A stretch of 64,000 nt of DNA from Coenobita brevimanus (lineage: Eukaryota; Arthropoda; Malacostraca; Decapoda; Coenobitidae), in the NCBI GenBank assembly GCA_032717465.1, contig CM064653.1:34709159-34773158 (forward strand), given 5' to 3'. Each line of letters opens with the position of its first letter. Position 1 is the stretch's first letter. The notes beneath the pieces are model-generated. The model was not told where the DNA came from and did not search any database. It saw nothing but the letters and a program-made list of their open reading frames with translations. The position numbers and the translations under genes are program-made. This document shows, one piece after another, positions 23,071 through 36,554 of this stretch.

Positions 23071-23629
23071 ATATATATATCATATACATAAAGTCCATCA
23101 TCATCCAATCCTACATTGTCCCATGAGGAGTGTACGAGTCCAGGGCTAAGCAGTTGGTCCCGACATTTAAGATGAGAGTGACCAGCCTCACTCATCCCTG
23201 AGTGGCATTACATGAGCAGTCAACCCCAACCATCCCTTGGATATAAACCTTCACCGGCTCAATCCGATTGGAGCGCATTAGTTACTCACTAAACCACCAG
23301 GCGCCAAAATTTGGTTATATGGTTACCACCCAGCATAGTAAATGGTTTCCTGGTGTACAGGAAACCATTTGGCTTATCACTGAGTGTAGAGTCACCCACA
23401 GGCAGAAGGAAGAGTAAAGAATGAAGAGAAGAAAGACAGAAGAGGAAGTGTAAAGTTACCCGTAGGCAGAAGGACAAGGAAAGAATGAAGTAAAGGAAGA
23501 CAGAAGAGGATGGAAGGAAAGAAGGTTTGAGGAGAGGAAAGGGAAGACACCCGACAGCAGTACTACATCGAGTGAGTGGATGGTGAGCTTCCCCACCTAC
23601 CACAAAATATACATAAAGAGAAAAAAATA

Positions 23630-23665
<36 letters not shown>
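23071..23665. repeat. Mixed repeats: SINE-Z head and 65 bp tandem duplication
   Basis: No gene. It contains the dispersed hairpin segment at 23313-23390 and two tandem purine-rich units of about 65 bp starting near 23391 and 23456 (both with GGCAGAAGGA). A TA microsatellite at about 23632-23664 marks the junction with Tigger U. Confidence 0.6.
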
Positions 23666-23668
<3 letters not shown>

Positions 23669-24292
23669 GTAAGCCCTTAATTCACGCGAGGGTTAGGTTC
23701 CCAGACCCTTCGCGTATGTGGTAAATTCGCGTATATGTTCTGCCCTTGTGTGCACATAATTACGCATGTCTGTTAAGTATATTACGTCTGAATAATACTG
23801 TTTATGCACTACATACACCTTATAAACTAGCATAAAGTATGAAAAACAACAAAAATGTAAGAAATTTAACACTGAAACCTGACAAGCACAGGCGTAGGTG
23901 GAGACACTTCAGCAGCCTGGTGCACAAGCCCTCACTGCCTCCCATATGCTACATTCTGCCTTCTTTATTGTATGAACAGTTGACTCATTCACCCCAAACA
24001 TGCGGTTCCAAGACAATTCACAGGTTCCAAGACAATTCACAGGCGTAGGTGGAGACACTTTAGCAGTCTGGTGCACTAGCCCTCACTGTCTCCCGTATGC
24101 TGTTCTCCTTCTTTATTGTATGAACAGTTGACTCACCCCAAACATATGGTTCTGAGACATTTCATCATCAAGTCAATTCACCGTCAAAACATGGACAATT
24201 CCCCATCATTCTATTAATATACTTATTATTGATTAATTAATACTTTAATAACTAATTTTCAGGGGGATTTTATAACTCATATAAGTAAAAAA

Positions 24293-24487
24293 CTAATGTA
24301 CTGTACTTGCTAAATAAACTGGTATGTAAATAAATGACGGGGAATCGTCCTGACGGAGAACTGTCGCCGACATTCCTCCCTGAAGTTTGTCCGACACTTT
24401 AACTTTCTCTGTCAGCAACATCACTTTACTAGTCCGTTTTGGTGTGTTACCACATGCATCACTAGCACTGTGCTTAGGCCACATGTT
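24293..24487 (-). pseudogene. Tigger U transposase, N-terminal helix-turn-helix remnant
   Basis: The frame starts MWPKHSASDACGNTPKRTSK and continues VMLLTEKVKVSDKLQGGMSA, matching the CENP-B-type N-terminal helix-turn-helix of Tigger transposases (typically KRKVMTLQEKVELLDML). Homology stops after about 45 residues, and no second DNA-binding domain or DDE catalytic domain is found within U. It is a non-functional remnant, lost by internal deletion, in addition to the LINE insertion. Confidence 0.7.
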
Positions 24488-24606
24488 GGCAGACAAGGGA
24501 AGCAATCACTGGAAGGCAGAAAAATAAGCCACAAAAAACAATTGGCCAGTCATGCATGGTTCGACCGTCGGATTCAAACTGACTGTGGTGGGTGGTAGGT
24601 AGACCG

Positions 24607-26433
<1,827 letters not shown>

Positions 26434-26616
26434 TGCACACGGGCAGCAGGTAGGCATTTTTATATTTTATTTATTTCTCTTGTATATTAAAATTATTTAT
26501 ATGAATACTATAATTTTGTTTTAATTATTGTACGAAAAATTCGTGGATAACCGAAATCGTGTGAAAAAAGTTCGCGTGAATTAAGGGCTTACCTGTATAT
26601 ATATTTATATATATAT

Positions 26617-27218
26617 ATAGAACCTTGGTCCTCGAACGTCTCACATGTTGAACAAATCGGACCTCGACCAAAAAATTCAAGAAATTTTTGCTCCAGAGGT
26701 TGACCAAAATATCGGACCTCGACCAACCTGAACGTAGCCAAACGAAGGGAAGCTGGCCGACCAATAGTCACGCGTCCACCTTTGTTGTTCGTCAGCGTGG
26801 TCGTCCTGCTTTGCTTCACATTTTTCTTGATTCAGTGCAGTATTAGCCCCTAATAATGGCTCCAAAGAAAGCAAGTTCATCCAGTACGGCTACTGGCAGT
26901 GAAAAGAGGAAAGTAGTGCGGAAAATAATTGAAGTAGTGGAAAAATTATTGCTTATCTTCATCAATGAGAAACAGTTAGCAGGAGACAGTGTTAATGAGT
27001 ATATAATTTGTGAAAAGGCAAGAGAAATATACAGTCACCTCGTAAAGGAAAGCACTGGTACCGGTGCTGAAACTTAAATAGGTAAGCATCTGGGGTCTTG
27101 GAACGGATTAAAATGATTTACATTATTTCTTATGGGGAAAATTAGTTCGGTCCTCGACCAATTCGGTCCTGGAACAGCCTTCCAGAGCGGATTGTGTTCG
27201 AGGACCGAGGTTCTACTG
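26617..27218 (+). mobile_element. M2, internally deleted Tigger
   Basis: A near-identical sister of M1, with the same deletion junction and the same end CCGAGGTTCTACTG at 27218. The left terminal CAG is missing, as in M1, where it is changed. It stands immediately right of Tigger U across a short TA run, consistent with TA targeting. Confidence 0.85.
26856..27077 (+). CDS. Truncated Tigger transposase-like 73 aa protein (M2)
   Basis: Same length as the M1 frame with only a few differences, starting MAPKKASSSSTATGSEKRK. The frame is uninterrupted in both copies although it lacks the catalytic domain. Either the copies are young or the short product has been tolerated. There is no evidence for a function. 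Confidence 0.55.
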   Translation: MAPKKASSSSTATGSEKRKVVRKIIEVVEKLLLIFINEKQLAGDSVNEYIICEKAREIYSHLVKESTGTGAET

Positions 27219-27736
27219 TACTCCCATTTACGAAAATCGTTGATTGTTCGCCAGACGTCCGGAATCATCTTGGCAGTCCAGGAACTGTTATCTGTGACTT
27301 GTAGGCCTAATGTTTCATTACACTTCTGTATGTTCACTAATCTCTATATTTTTTCAGATTCAGGTATAGTACTGTATTGATTACAATATTGCACAGTATC
27401 ATACAGTACAGTAACCACCCCCACCACATTAGCGAGGGTTACGTTCCAAGCCCTCTAACTAATTCTTGAAATTCGTTCATTCTTGGCGCCTTCCTGAAAA
27501 TGACATTTACCAGTATTGCGTAGCCCATGAACCACTGATACTGTAATGCATTACCCACAAATAAATGTTGCTTGTTAAATCAGTTTCCCCGTTGTTTTTA
27601 GCTGTACGGCTGTGACCGCTCTAGTATTTTTATTCCTCAGCATAATGGTGGAAGGGACTGTCCTGTTTAACTAAACCTAAGCTAACCGAGTTTAACTGTA
27701 CCTAATAATTTAACCAAACCTAACCTAACCTAAAGT
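27219..27736. repeat. Degenerate repeat flank with TTAGG-type tract
   Basis: No gene. Positions about 27280-27400 are a diverged direct repeat of about 29300-29430. A TTAGG/CCTAA-rich tract lies at about 27665-27736 and shares the module ACCTAATAATTTAACC with about 43661-43680. A transposon-end-like GCGAGGGTTACGTTCC lies near 27432. Confidence 0.5.
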
Positions 27737-28509
27737 CAGAGAAATACTTGAAAATAAACTGGGGGAATATGAATTGCAAAGGTCTTTCTGATGAAAGTTA
27801 AACGTACATTTAGTGCTCATTCTTTTGTTCGTTTTTGTGTCTAATGTGAAAGAGTGAGTATTGATGCAAACAGTAATATATCCCATTAACTCCTTAATAA
27901 CCTCCGGCACTGAACAACCCTTTACAGTACTGATGTCAGTGATGTCATGTTAGTGTGAGCTATAAAGAAAACTGAACAGTTATGGGGAGGGAACGAAGGT
28001 CTCTGATATGTTTACACGACTCTACGCTATAATTCCAAGCAGTCAGGCTTCCGGTTAATCTCAGATCTTTTCACCCAGTTGGTAAATACATCGTAACTTT
28101 ATCAATTTTTCTGTGACTCATAGCGATATCATAGCATGGGTTTAGGAGGCTAAATAACACATTGCTAGGTGACCCAGACGATTATCTTCACATCTTTAAG
28201 AAAAACAAATTGATTTCAGAAGAATGGAAGAAACTCACTCTACGTATTTAAAGAGGGATTAAATTTCTTCCATTTCCTTAAAGATGTGAAGAGAATCATC
28301 TGGCGCACCTAACAATGTGTTATTTAGCTTCCTAAACCCATGCTATGATTCACTATGATTCACGGGAGAAATTATGAAGTTACTGTGGATTTACCAAAGA
28401 GGCGAAAACATCTGAGATTAACCGACCCCCTGACTGCTTGGAATCATAGCGTAGAGTCGTGTAAACATACCAGTGACCTTTGTTCCCTTCCCATCTGATA
28501 AATTACCAA

Positions 28510-28575
28510 TATGCTGGGAATCGAACCACGGACTCTCAGGTGAGAGCCAAGCAGCATACCACTACACCACGACCA
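28510..28575 (-). repeat. tRNA-Glu-like sequence, left arm of palindrome
   Basis: On the minus strand: an A-box-like TGGTGTAGTGGTATGC, an arm reading GGCTCTCACCTGAG that puts CTC (glutamate) at the anticodon position, and a perfect B box GGTTCGATTCC. The T stem is mispaired, so it is not an intact tRNA gene. It probably derives from a tRNA-type SINE head. No CCA-type 3' structure or terminator was identified. Confidence 0.6.
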
Positions 28576-28783
28576 GGTAAAAGTTAATTCACGTTGTCAC
28601 AATCTTGTAACCAACGTCCCTCCGCCCCCACTGTGGACATCAAGAGGAGGAGTTAACCCCCTGGCACTCGGGCAAGTAGATGCTTTTAATCTATCCCAAG
28701 CACTTACGGCAAGTCTTGATGCCCACAGTGGGGGCGGAGGGACGTTGGTTACAAGATTGTGACAACGTGAGTTAACTTTTACC

Positions 28784-28850
28784 TGGTCGTGGTGTAGTGG
28801 TATGCTGCCTGGCTCTCACCTGAGAGTCCATGGTTCGGTTCCCAGCATAT
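28784..28850 (+). repeat. tRNA-Glu-like sequence, right arm of palindrome
   Basis: The mirror copy of the 28510-28575 sequence, plus strand, with GGTGTAGTGGTATGCTGCC, the same CTC loop, and a B box changed to GGTTCGGTTCC. Opposed polymerase III-type promoters on the two arms point outward. Confidence 0.6.
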
Positions 28851-29582
28851 TGGTAATTTATCAGATGATTTTTCCTGTGTACAGTACGGGTTTCTCTCTC
28901 CCTTCCCATAATTGTTCACAGTTTTTTCATAGCTCACTAACTCGACCTCACCGACATCGGTACTGTAAAGGGTTGTTCAATGCCGGAGGTTATTAAGGGG
29001 TTAATGGAATACATTACTGTTTGCATCAATACTCTCCCTTTCACATGAAAACACAAAAAAAAAACGAACAAAAGAAGGAGTGCTAAATGTACATTTAACT
29101 TTCATCAGAAAGACCTTACCAATTCATATTCCTTCACTTTATTTTATGTAATTTTCTGACTATTTTATTTTGTGTTTGGAAAAAGTATTGTAAACAGTAC
29201 TCACTCCAAACTTATTTGTAATAATATAAGTAGTGATGAGTCACCAATACAAGTGATGTACTGAACTGGTAGGTTATATTCCATATCATTTCAGCCATCC
29301 AGGAAATGTTATCTGAATTGTAGGCCTACTGTGTCATTACACTTGTATATGTTCATTAATTTATATATCTATTTCAGATTCCGGTATAGTACTGTATTGA
29401 TTGCAGTATTGTACAGTATACAGTACTCTCTCCAAACACAGTTGTAATACCATAAGTGGTGATGACAGTGTTCACCAATACATTTAAGGTACTGAGTGGG
29501 TAGGTTTTTTGATTATTCGGCAAATCCAATTTCTCGGCATCATCCCGGTCCCATAGATGCTGAATAATAGGACATTTACTTT

Positions 29583-29604
29583 ATATATATATATATATAG
29601 ATAT

Positions 29605-29701
<97 letters not shown>
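29583..29701. repeat. TA microsatellite
   Basis: TA run with GATA and GTA interruptions between repeat A and the 3' end of Tigger-T1. Confidence 0.95.
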
Positions 29702-29703
<2 letters not shown>

Positions 29704-30083
29704 GTAAGCACTCCAATATCCAACGTAATAGAGCAATTGGTTTTGTCCGGATATTGGGCCCCAGCTTATGGACTTGTACTTATGGACCCTAACTCAGAGA
29801 AACACCTATACAACTCCCTCTGGACATGCATAGCACTTATTTAACACCCAAATCACATTAATAAGGCACATAAATGACTGAAATAAATGCAAAAGAAACA
29901 TAAAATGAGGGTTTAGAAGTATGTTCATACATTAATAAACATTCTGGTACTTGTGGACCCTAACCTAGCCTAACTCAGAAAAACACATTCCTACTGCACA
30001 TGCATGAGGTAAGTATAGTATGGAAAAAAGTACAGTATGAAACATTCTGGTAAGTATAGTATGGAAAAAAGTACAGTATGAAA

Positions 30084-33000
30084 AAGTACAGTAGCACGGG
30101 CCGAACAGGGTGGTACTCCCGAGGGGAATGGGAATGCTGGTGATAGGGAGAGCTGGAGCTCCTGTTTCACTAGCTATGTAGCCATCCCCCTTTGCTGACC
30201 TTTTCAGTGTGACAGTAACATGGAGAGTAGACCAGCATACTCTCCCAAACATTTCCTCTGACTATCAATGCACTACACCACATGCACTTTACATTTCACA
30301 CAACGTATCCCACTACGTTACAGGAGTTGGCGCCAGCAAGGGCATGCGGCCAGAAAACTTTGCCCGCGCTACCTAGTGGCGGACTTCTGGGGGGAGGCGT
30401 GGTGTGAGTTCCGCCAGCATAGATCGTGGGTCCAGGGCGAGATGGGGCTCAGGCCTGTGCTAGAGGGTACAGGGCATTGCGGTTCCCAGGCCGCCGCTTC
30501 CGCCCAATAGAGAGGGGCCCGAACCTGCGAGTAGCGCCCCAGGAGGCTGCCCTATCAGTGGGTGTATAATGGCGGGATAGTTGCAGTGCCAAGACGCGCT
30601 TGGAGGGTGTCCCTGCAGCTGTCCTGGCGGGGTGCCCCGAGGCCACTACCACAGCCACTGGTAAGCTGGTGGGCTAGGGGTCCCAGATCCATTGCCTGGA
30701 CCTGGGACTGTGCAGTGAGTGGGACCTGTGCTGTGTCTGTCCCCCCTTTATTAATACTGAAGATGACAAAACAAATTAAGTTTCAAAGCAAGCCTGAGGA
30801 CAGTAAATCACCCATGGGGATGGGGGTGGGTTCATGGAATGTGGGAAGTTTGAGGGGAAGAACGGGGGAAGTCGTTGAGGCATTCAGTAGGAGGTGGGTG
30901 GATGTGGCGTGTTTGCAGGAAGTCCGATACAGGGGTGGATCAGCCAGAAAGATTGTTGGGAAGGACTGTTGCTATAAGTTGTTTTGGCAGGGGGGGACAG
31001 ACGGATATGGAGGTGTTGGTGTGATGGTTGCGGAGAAATGGGTGGAATATGTTATGAATGTTTTGAGAGTAAGCGATAGGATATTGGTAGTGAAAATTCT
31101 GTTGGGAAGAAAGGTAGCTGCGATTATATCGGCATATGCACCACAGGCAGGATTGGATGAATCAGAGAAAGATAGATTTTGGGATGATTTAATACGTGTA
31201 GTGTGTAGTATGCGGGATGATGAGATAGTGATTTTGGGAGGGGACTTAAATGGTCATGTAGGTGAAGCAGCACAAGGTTATGAAGGAGTGCATGGGGGAT
31301 GTGCGTATGGTCTAAGGAATGCAGAAGGGGAAAGGATACTCGAGTTTGGGGAGGCAACGGATATGATTGTGTGCAACACATATTTTAGGAAAAGAGACAG
31401 TTGGTTAATTACGTATGAGTCTGGGGGAAATAGCAGTCAGATAGATTATTTTCTGGTTAGGAGGGCCGATAGGAGGTTAGTGAGGGATGTTAAAGTTGTA
31501 GGAAGTGAGGAGTGTGTGCAGCAGCACAAACTGTTAATTTGTGATATGGTGCTTAAAGAACAAGTGATGAAAAAGAGGACTTATGTACCTAGGAGGAAAA
31601 TATGGAAGCTGAAAAACCAAGCAGTAAGGGATGCCTTCTATAGTGAGTTGAGGAGAGTGGTGGCTGAACAGGGAGCTGTAGACAGAGGCGTTAATGAACA
31701 GTACAGATCCCTCAAGAACAATTTCTTGATAGTTACTGATGTAACATGCGGCTGGACAAGAGGACCACCAAGACATAAAGTAACTTGGTGGTGGGATGAG
31801 GGTGTAGAAGCTGCAATTAAGGAGAAAAGAAGGCTTTTCCGGGAATGGAAGAAGGGTGGTAGCAAAGAGGAATATTTGGCTGCCAAGCGTAGGGCTAGGA
31901 GAGAGGTATACAGGGCAAAGTCTGAGTCACAGAGACAATTACTTGCTAACCTAAATCATGGGGAAAGGAAAAATATATTTAGGGTGGCAGGTCAGGTGAA
32001 GAGGGATAATCGGGATATCATAGGTGAGCAGTGTGTGAAGAATGATGAAGGAAGGGTAGTGGTGAACAGTGAGGATATTAAAGATGCATGGAGAGAGCAT
32101 TATAACCTGTTGTTGAATGAGGAGTTTGACTGGGACAGGGAAGGTTTGGAGCCAGCAGATCCAGTGTCTGGCCCTTGGCCTTTGATTGATACTGCTACTG
32201 TGAGTGAGGCAATAGGCAGGATGAGGGTGGGGAAGGCAGCAGGTGTGTCTGGGTTGACTGCCGAAATGTTGAAGGCCTCAGGCGATATCGGGGTGAGTTT
32301 AGTCACTGACCTGATAAATAGGATTATTTATGAGTGTGTTGTCCCAGATGATTGGCTGAAGAGTGTAATTGTAAATGTGTATAAAGGGAAGGGTGATGCC
32401 CTGGAAAGAGGAAATTATAGAGGTATAAAGCTTTTAGATTAGATAATGAAGGTAATGGAGAGAGTTTTAGAAGGTATGATTAGAGAAAGAGTGAATATTG
32501 ATGAGATGCAGTTCGGGTTCATGCCAGGTAGGGGGACCACTGATGCCATATTCATTGTTCGACAGCTTCAGGAAAAATATGTTGGTAGGAGAAGGGATCT
32601 TTATTTTGTTTTTGTTGATTTGGAAAAGGCCTTTGACAGAGTCCCTAGAGAGGTGGTGAAGTGGGCAATGAGAAAGCTTGGCTTGGAGGAGTGGCTGGTT
32701 AGGGTGGTTATGGCCATGTATGTGGGTGCTCACACCCAGGTGAGAGTGAATGGAGATTTGAGTGATGAGTTTTCCGTGAATGTTGGTGTGCATCAGGGGT
32801 CAGTCTTGAGTACCATGTTGTTTATCATGGTACTTGAAGCCCTTTCACGTGACTTTAGAAACGGACTCCCGTGGGAGTTGTTGTATGCTGATGATTTGGT
32901 GTTGATTGCAGAGAATGAAAGGGAGGCGAAGGAAAGGTTTAGGAAGTGGAGAGATGGTATGGGGCAAAAGGGTTTAAGGGTAAATGCAGATAAAACAAAA

Positions 33001-33884
33001 GTGATGATATCTAGGGTTGGTGGCGGTACTGTCAAAGACGAGGGAGAGTGGCCATGTGCAGTTTGCCACAAGGGTGTGGGAAGTAATTCCATCTTGTGTG
33101 GTGTGTGTGATAAATGGGTGCATAAGAGATGTAGTGGTATCAGAGGTAGACTGCGAGATAATGCTGATTTTATGTGTACGGCGTGCCGGGGTGAGCAGGT
33201 GGAGATTGTCAGACGTGAAAGGATTGAACTTGCTGGTGAATCTCTTGAGTGTGTGGAAGAGTTTTGTTATTTAGGAGACATGTTGTGTGCTGGAGGTGGG
33301 GCTGGAGCTAGCTCTGTGGCTAGGGTGAGAAGTGGTTGGAAGAAGTTCAGGGAGCTCTTGCCTCTCCTGACATTGAGAGGGCTCTCCCTACGTGCTAAGG
33401 GGTCTTTGTATGCAGCATGTGTTAGGAGTGTAATGCTGTATGGCAGTGAGACCTGGGCAGTGAAGGAGGAAGATAGGCGCCGGCTCAGGCGTACAGAAAT
33501 GACAATGATTAGGTGGATGTGCAGTGCGTCCCTGCGTCCAAGGCCTGAAGGGGCTGGGTTTACAATGGAAGAGTTGAGAGGTAGGATGGGACTGGAGTGT
33601 ATTGGTGTTGTGATGAGGAGAGGTAGATTGAGGTGGTTTGGACATGTGGAGAGGATGGGGGATGATAATTGGGTGAGGAGGGTGAGAAGTGTTAATATTG
33701 GGGGTGGGGTTATGAGGGGTAGACCGAGAAAGACATGGGACGAGGTCATTAAGTGTGACCTTAGGGTTAAGGGACTGAACATGGAGGCTGCAATGGATCG
33801 TGCAGCGTGGAGAGCCGCCATTAGGTGACCAAGGCCGACACATGCAAGCATGTTGGAGCCTTTAAAAACGAAACGAAACGAAAC
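30084..33884 (+). mobile_element. LINE-F, near full-length, inserted in Tigger-T1
   Basis: A plus-strand element of about 3.8 kb. It interrupts the Tigger sequence between AGTATGAAA at 30083 and CATTCTGGC at 33889; T2 shows these joined. It ends in a (GAAAC)n tail at 33868-33889 that merges with the target GAAAC, so the target duplication cannot be delimited. The 5' region, about 680 bp, is GC-rich and untranslated. It is absent from the mirror arm, so it inserted after the inverted duplication. Confidence 0.9.
30763..33828 (+). pseudogene. LINE-F endonuclease-reverse transcriptase with PHD finger, one nonsense codon
   Basis: One continuous frame from ATG 30763 to TGA 33828, broken only by TAG at 32440-32442, probably a mutated CAG between YRGIKLLD and IMKVMERV. 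Domains: APE endonuclease (SWNVGSLRG, LQEVRYRGG, SAYAPQ, GGDLNGHVG, and QQHK in place of SDH), a basic linker, then the RT (MQFGFMPGRGTTDAIFI, FVDLEKAFDRVPRE, GVHQGSVLSTMLF, LLYADDLVLI). A C4HC3 PHD-type zinc finger follows at 33055-33186, then a C-terminal LRWFGHVERMG region. An embedded PHD finger is unusual for LINEs; in this family it might guide binding to nucleic acid or chromatin. Stop-codon readthrough or a sequencing error could restore the full product. The first part of the frame (30562-30762) is probably leader. Confidence 0.85.
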
Positions 33885-34272
33885 ATTCTGGCTACTTACA
33901 GCAAGTCCCTGGCCACCTTGATGAATAACCGCCTCCTCTCGGACTCTGACAGTAAGAACGATTTCCTGAAGCACTTGCAGTACACTCTTCCTGAAATCTT
34001 GCACTGAACTTAGTTAATAACACACAGAAGTCCGTTCTCTTCACAGTGTTCACTTTAGTCCAAATAATGTTCCATTTCAATTTAGTGTTGCACATTAACT
34101 TTTCCCAATCTTTTCAAAATTTCCAAAGCCAAAACAAAGAAGTTTATTTACGTTAAATTTAGTTTCCATTGAGTCTTTTCTCTCAACTCGAAAACCTTAA
34201 CACAACACTCTGTTTTTTTCACTGCACAACACTCAAAATTCCCGTGTGGTCTAGTGGAGAAGTTCTTGCTGT
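33885..34272 (-). other. 3' untranslated region of Tigger-T1
   Basis: Matches the downstream part of T2 (about 52302-52690) in reverse orientation, including the TTTTCTCTCAACTCG and CCCGTGTGGTCTAGTGG words. No coding sequence. Confidence 0.8.
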
Positions 34273-36178
34273 TTATTCACTGTTAGAGTCCGAGAGTATC
34301 ACTGGCAGGCGACCAAGGGGTGCATCGCTGGGTCGTGGTGATGGCGTAGCCACTGCAGAGGACTCTGAGGAAAGCCGCAAACTCACGTCGAGCGGTAACT
34401 CCACCGTGGCTGATGTGCTGGGCTGTGCCTCGGAGCATGAGGGCCTGTCTTGGGGAGGCAACGGAGTGGAGACAGGGCTTGGCACAGCGGGGATCACGGG
34501 CCTGAAAAAAGTGTCAATCGATGACTGACGCAAGGACCGACGATTGTGACGATTGATGATGCGCTGCCTGAAAGCACGCACTTCCTCCACGAGTCCCAAG
34601 GGCCCCATCTCCCTGTCGCAGTCCGGGTGTTCCAGGTAGTCTAGGACGAACTCTAGTTGTTCCCGGAGTGCGCTCAGCTTGGGGATGGCTGGAGTAGTGT
34701 CCTGCTGAGAGGAGTCCGCATCATCGTCGCCTTCGTCGTCGGAATCTTCAAGTTCGGTACTGACACCAGCAAACCAGGAACCGAAGACGCGATCTCGATA
34801 TCAGACAACGTCTGATACCCGGGATCGCCCTCGTCGTCGTCCAACCACTCACAAACATCGTCCACATCAACATCGTCGCCGTGCGTACGTAGCTGTGCAT
34901 GGAAGTCATCCACGTCAAACCCTAGAAAATCGTACTCCACATCCGTTCCAAGAAGCAGACGAGACCAACCATTTTCAAGAGTTTTCACAGGGGCTTCCTT
35001 CCATGCACTAGCCCAGTTGTACAGCGCAGACTTGATGTTGTAGTGGCGAAGGTTTTCCAAAGTCCGCTTGCCTCGTGTGTCACGTCCTTTCCTGTGCTCG
35101 TCCTCGTCCTCGAGAACAATCATCACCTCGTCCAGGAACTTCCGACGGTACAGGCTCTTTGTTGCCACGATCACTCCTTGGTCCATGGGTTGAATGAGAG
35201 CAGTCGTATTAGGTGGCAGAAACATGCACCTAATACGGCCATTCTCAGCAACCAAGTCCTTGTCGCACGGGTGGGCAGGTGCATTGTCGAGCAGAAGGAG
35301 AGCCTTTACCTGGTCGCGAGGTATTCCCAGTGTCTTCGTCTGGTAATGGATGACCTCCTTGACGAAGTGACGGTGAAACCAGTCTTTGAAAATCACAGCT
35401 GTGAACCATGCTTTCAAAGAATGGTACCAGACGACATGAAGGACATCCATCACCCCACGAAGGCACCGAGGCTGCTTTGCACGGCCAACAACAATGGGCT
35501 TAAGCCAGTGCATGCCATTAGCACTGGCACAACACAAAGCAGATATCCGTTCCTTGGAAAGCTTGTGGCCAGGTACACGCTTCTCCGTCTCCTCAGCTAG
35601 AGTGTTCGTTGGCAGCGAGCGATAGAAGAGGCCAGTTTCGTCAGCATTGTAGACTTGACTGAGAGTTAGCCCTCCCTGTCGATCAAGGCTTTCACCTTGT
35701 GCCGAAACTCGTCAACTCCATCCTCGTTAGCGTCCAATGCTTTGCCATGTGCTTTACAGTTAGTAAGGCCATGTCGCAACTTGAACGCGAAGAGCCAACC
35801 CTCGGATGCCTTGAAGTCTAGGGCGTCGTGAAGCCTTGCGAACTTCTCAGCAGCAGCCTTCAGCTCCGTTCCACGTACCATCACACCAGCTGCACGTTGC
35901 TGTCGGTACCAAATCAACGTGGATCAGTCGATTTCTGCAAACTTGGGGGTAAACATAACCTTCCTTTCCACGTTGCGTTTGCTTCGCGACGAGAAGTCAG
36001 CCGTGTACCGCATGAGTTTGTCTCGGGAACGTTTGATATCGAACAAAGTCGACCGGGCCAGGTTGTACTTGCGGAGAATGCGGGAAGAAGACCAACCCGT
36101 ATCAACTTTCTCCAATATCTCCCTCTTCTTTTCCAGAGTCAACACCACTCTCTTCCTTTTCTCAGGTGGCGGGGCCAT
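34273..36178 (-). pseudogene. Tigger-T1 transposase, broken
   Basis: Starts MMAPPPEKRKRVV at about 36178 with a CENP-B-type helix-turn-helix (LTLEKKREILEKV, RSTLFDIKRSRDKL). It has a nonsense codon (CGA to TGA) after KFAEID at about 35924, a second DNA-binding domain (35666-35917), a frameshift in DREG-LTL near 35660 shared with T2, and the DDE domain (34674-35537) with LLLLDNAPAHP and LIQPMDQGVI. An extra 8 bp near 34765 shifts the acidic C terminus, which resumes at 34608-34273 and ends in SDSNSE. The nonsense codon and the 8 bp insertion are specific to this copy. Confidence 0.88.
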
Positions 36179-36528
36179 CATCACACACACTAAGAGGAGG
36201 CCCGAGAGCAGCAGGAGGCCCTACAACAGGTACGGTACCACCACAAAAGCGAGCACGTGGGCAGCCATTGCGAAGAGCGTAGGTCCAGACGTTGTGAGTG
36301 ACAGGCGGGAAGTGGGGAGGATGCAGCGGCTCTCTATCGGACGTCGGAGGAATGACGCACCAAAACAATGCTCTCCCGCGGCGCGCGCGGCAAGTTAAAA
36401 TTACAGATGGGAAAAAAAATCATTTTTTTTTTTTTTTTTCCCCGGGGGGGGGTTGGATCCCAGGACGATAAGGTCCGGGTAGTGGGAATGTTTGGTTATT
36501 GGGTGTCCGGATATTAGAGTGATTACTA
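36179..36528 (-). other. 5' untranslated end of Tigger-T1
   Basis: GC-rich leader with a homopolymer run (poly-T on the plus strand at 36423-36440), then the terminal repeat. The mirror end of T2 has the matching poly-A run at 50140-50170. Confidence 0.75.
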
Positions 36529-36554
36529 TATATATATATATAATAACAGAACAG

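Larger units (their letters stand above)
27737..29582. repeat. Compound palindromic repeat A, with a Tigger V end
   Basis: Outer arms 27737-27975 and 28921-29162 are inverted copies of each other. Between them lie two smaller palindromes, one centred near 28235 and one near 28682. The right side continues to 29582 as a pogo-like end (minus strand AGTAAATGTCCTATTATTC, with hairpin-forming CATCTATGGGACCGGG). The second palindrome carries a tRNA-like sequence on each arm. From 27877 rightward this block is mirrored by repeat B at 56962-62744. No protein is encoded. Confidence 0.8.
29702..36528 (-). mobile_element. Tigger-T1, minus strand, split by LINE-F
   Basis: The left end is CAGTAAGCACTCCAATATCC at 29702, and the right end is the minus-strand word TAGTAATCACTCTAATATCC at 36528. 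The outer C to T change at the right end is shared with T2. The element carries a broken transposase at 34273-36178 and a 3.8 kb LINE-F insertion in its 3' untranslated part. It is the mirror partner of T2. Confidence 0.9.

Noticed and set aside
28510..28850. Functional tRNA-Glu genes
   Set aside because: A and B boxes and a CTC loop are present, but the T stem is mispaired and acceptor pairing is not evident, so they are better read as SINE-type remnants.
27889..28999. A TTAA-bounded palindromic piggyBac-type element inside repeat A
   Set aside because: TTAA flanks TAACCTCCGGC at both ends, but the inverted homology continues outward past the TTAA, so these do not mark element ends.
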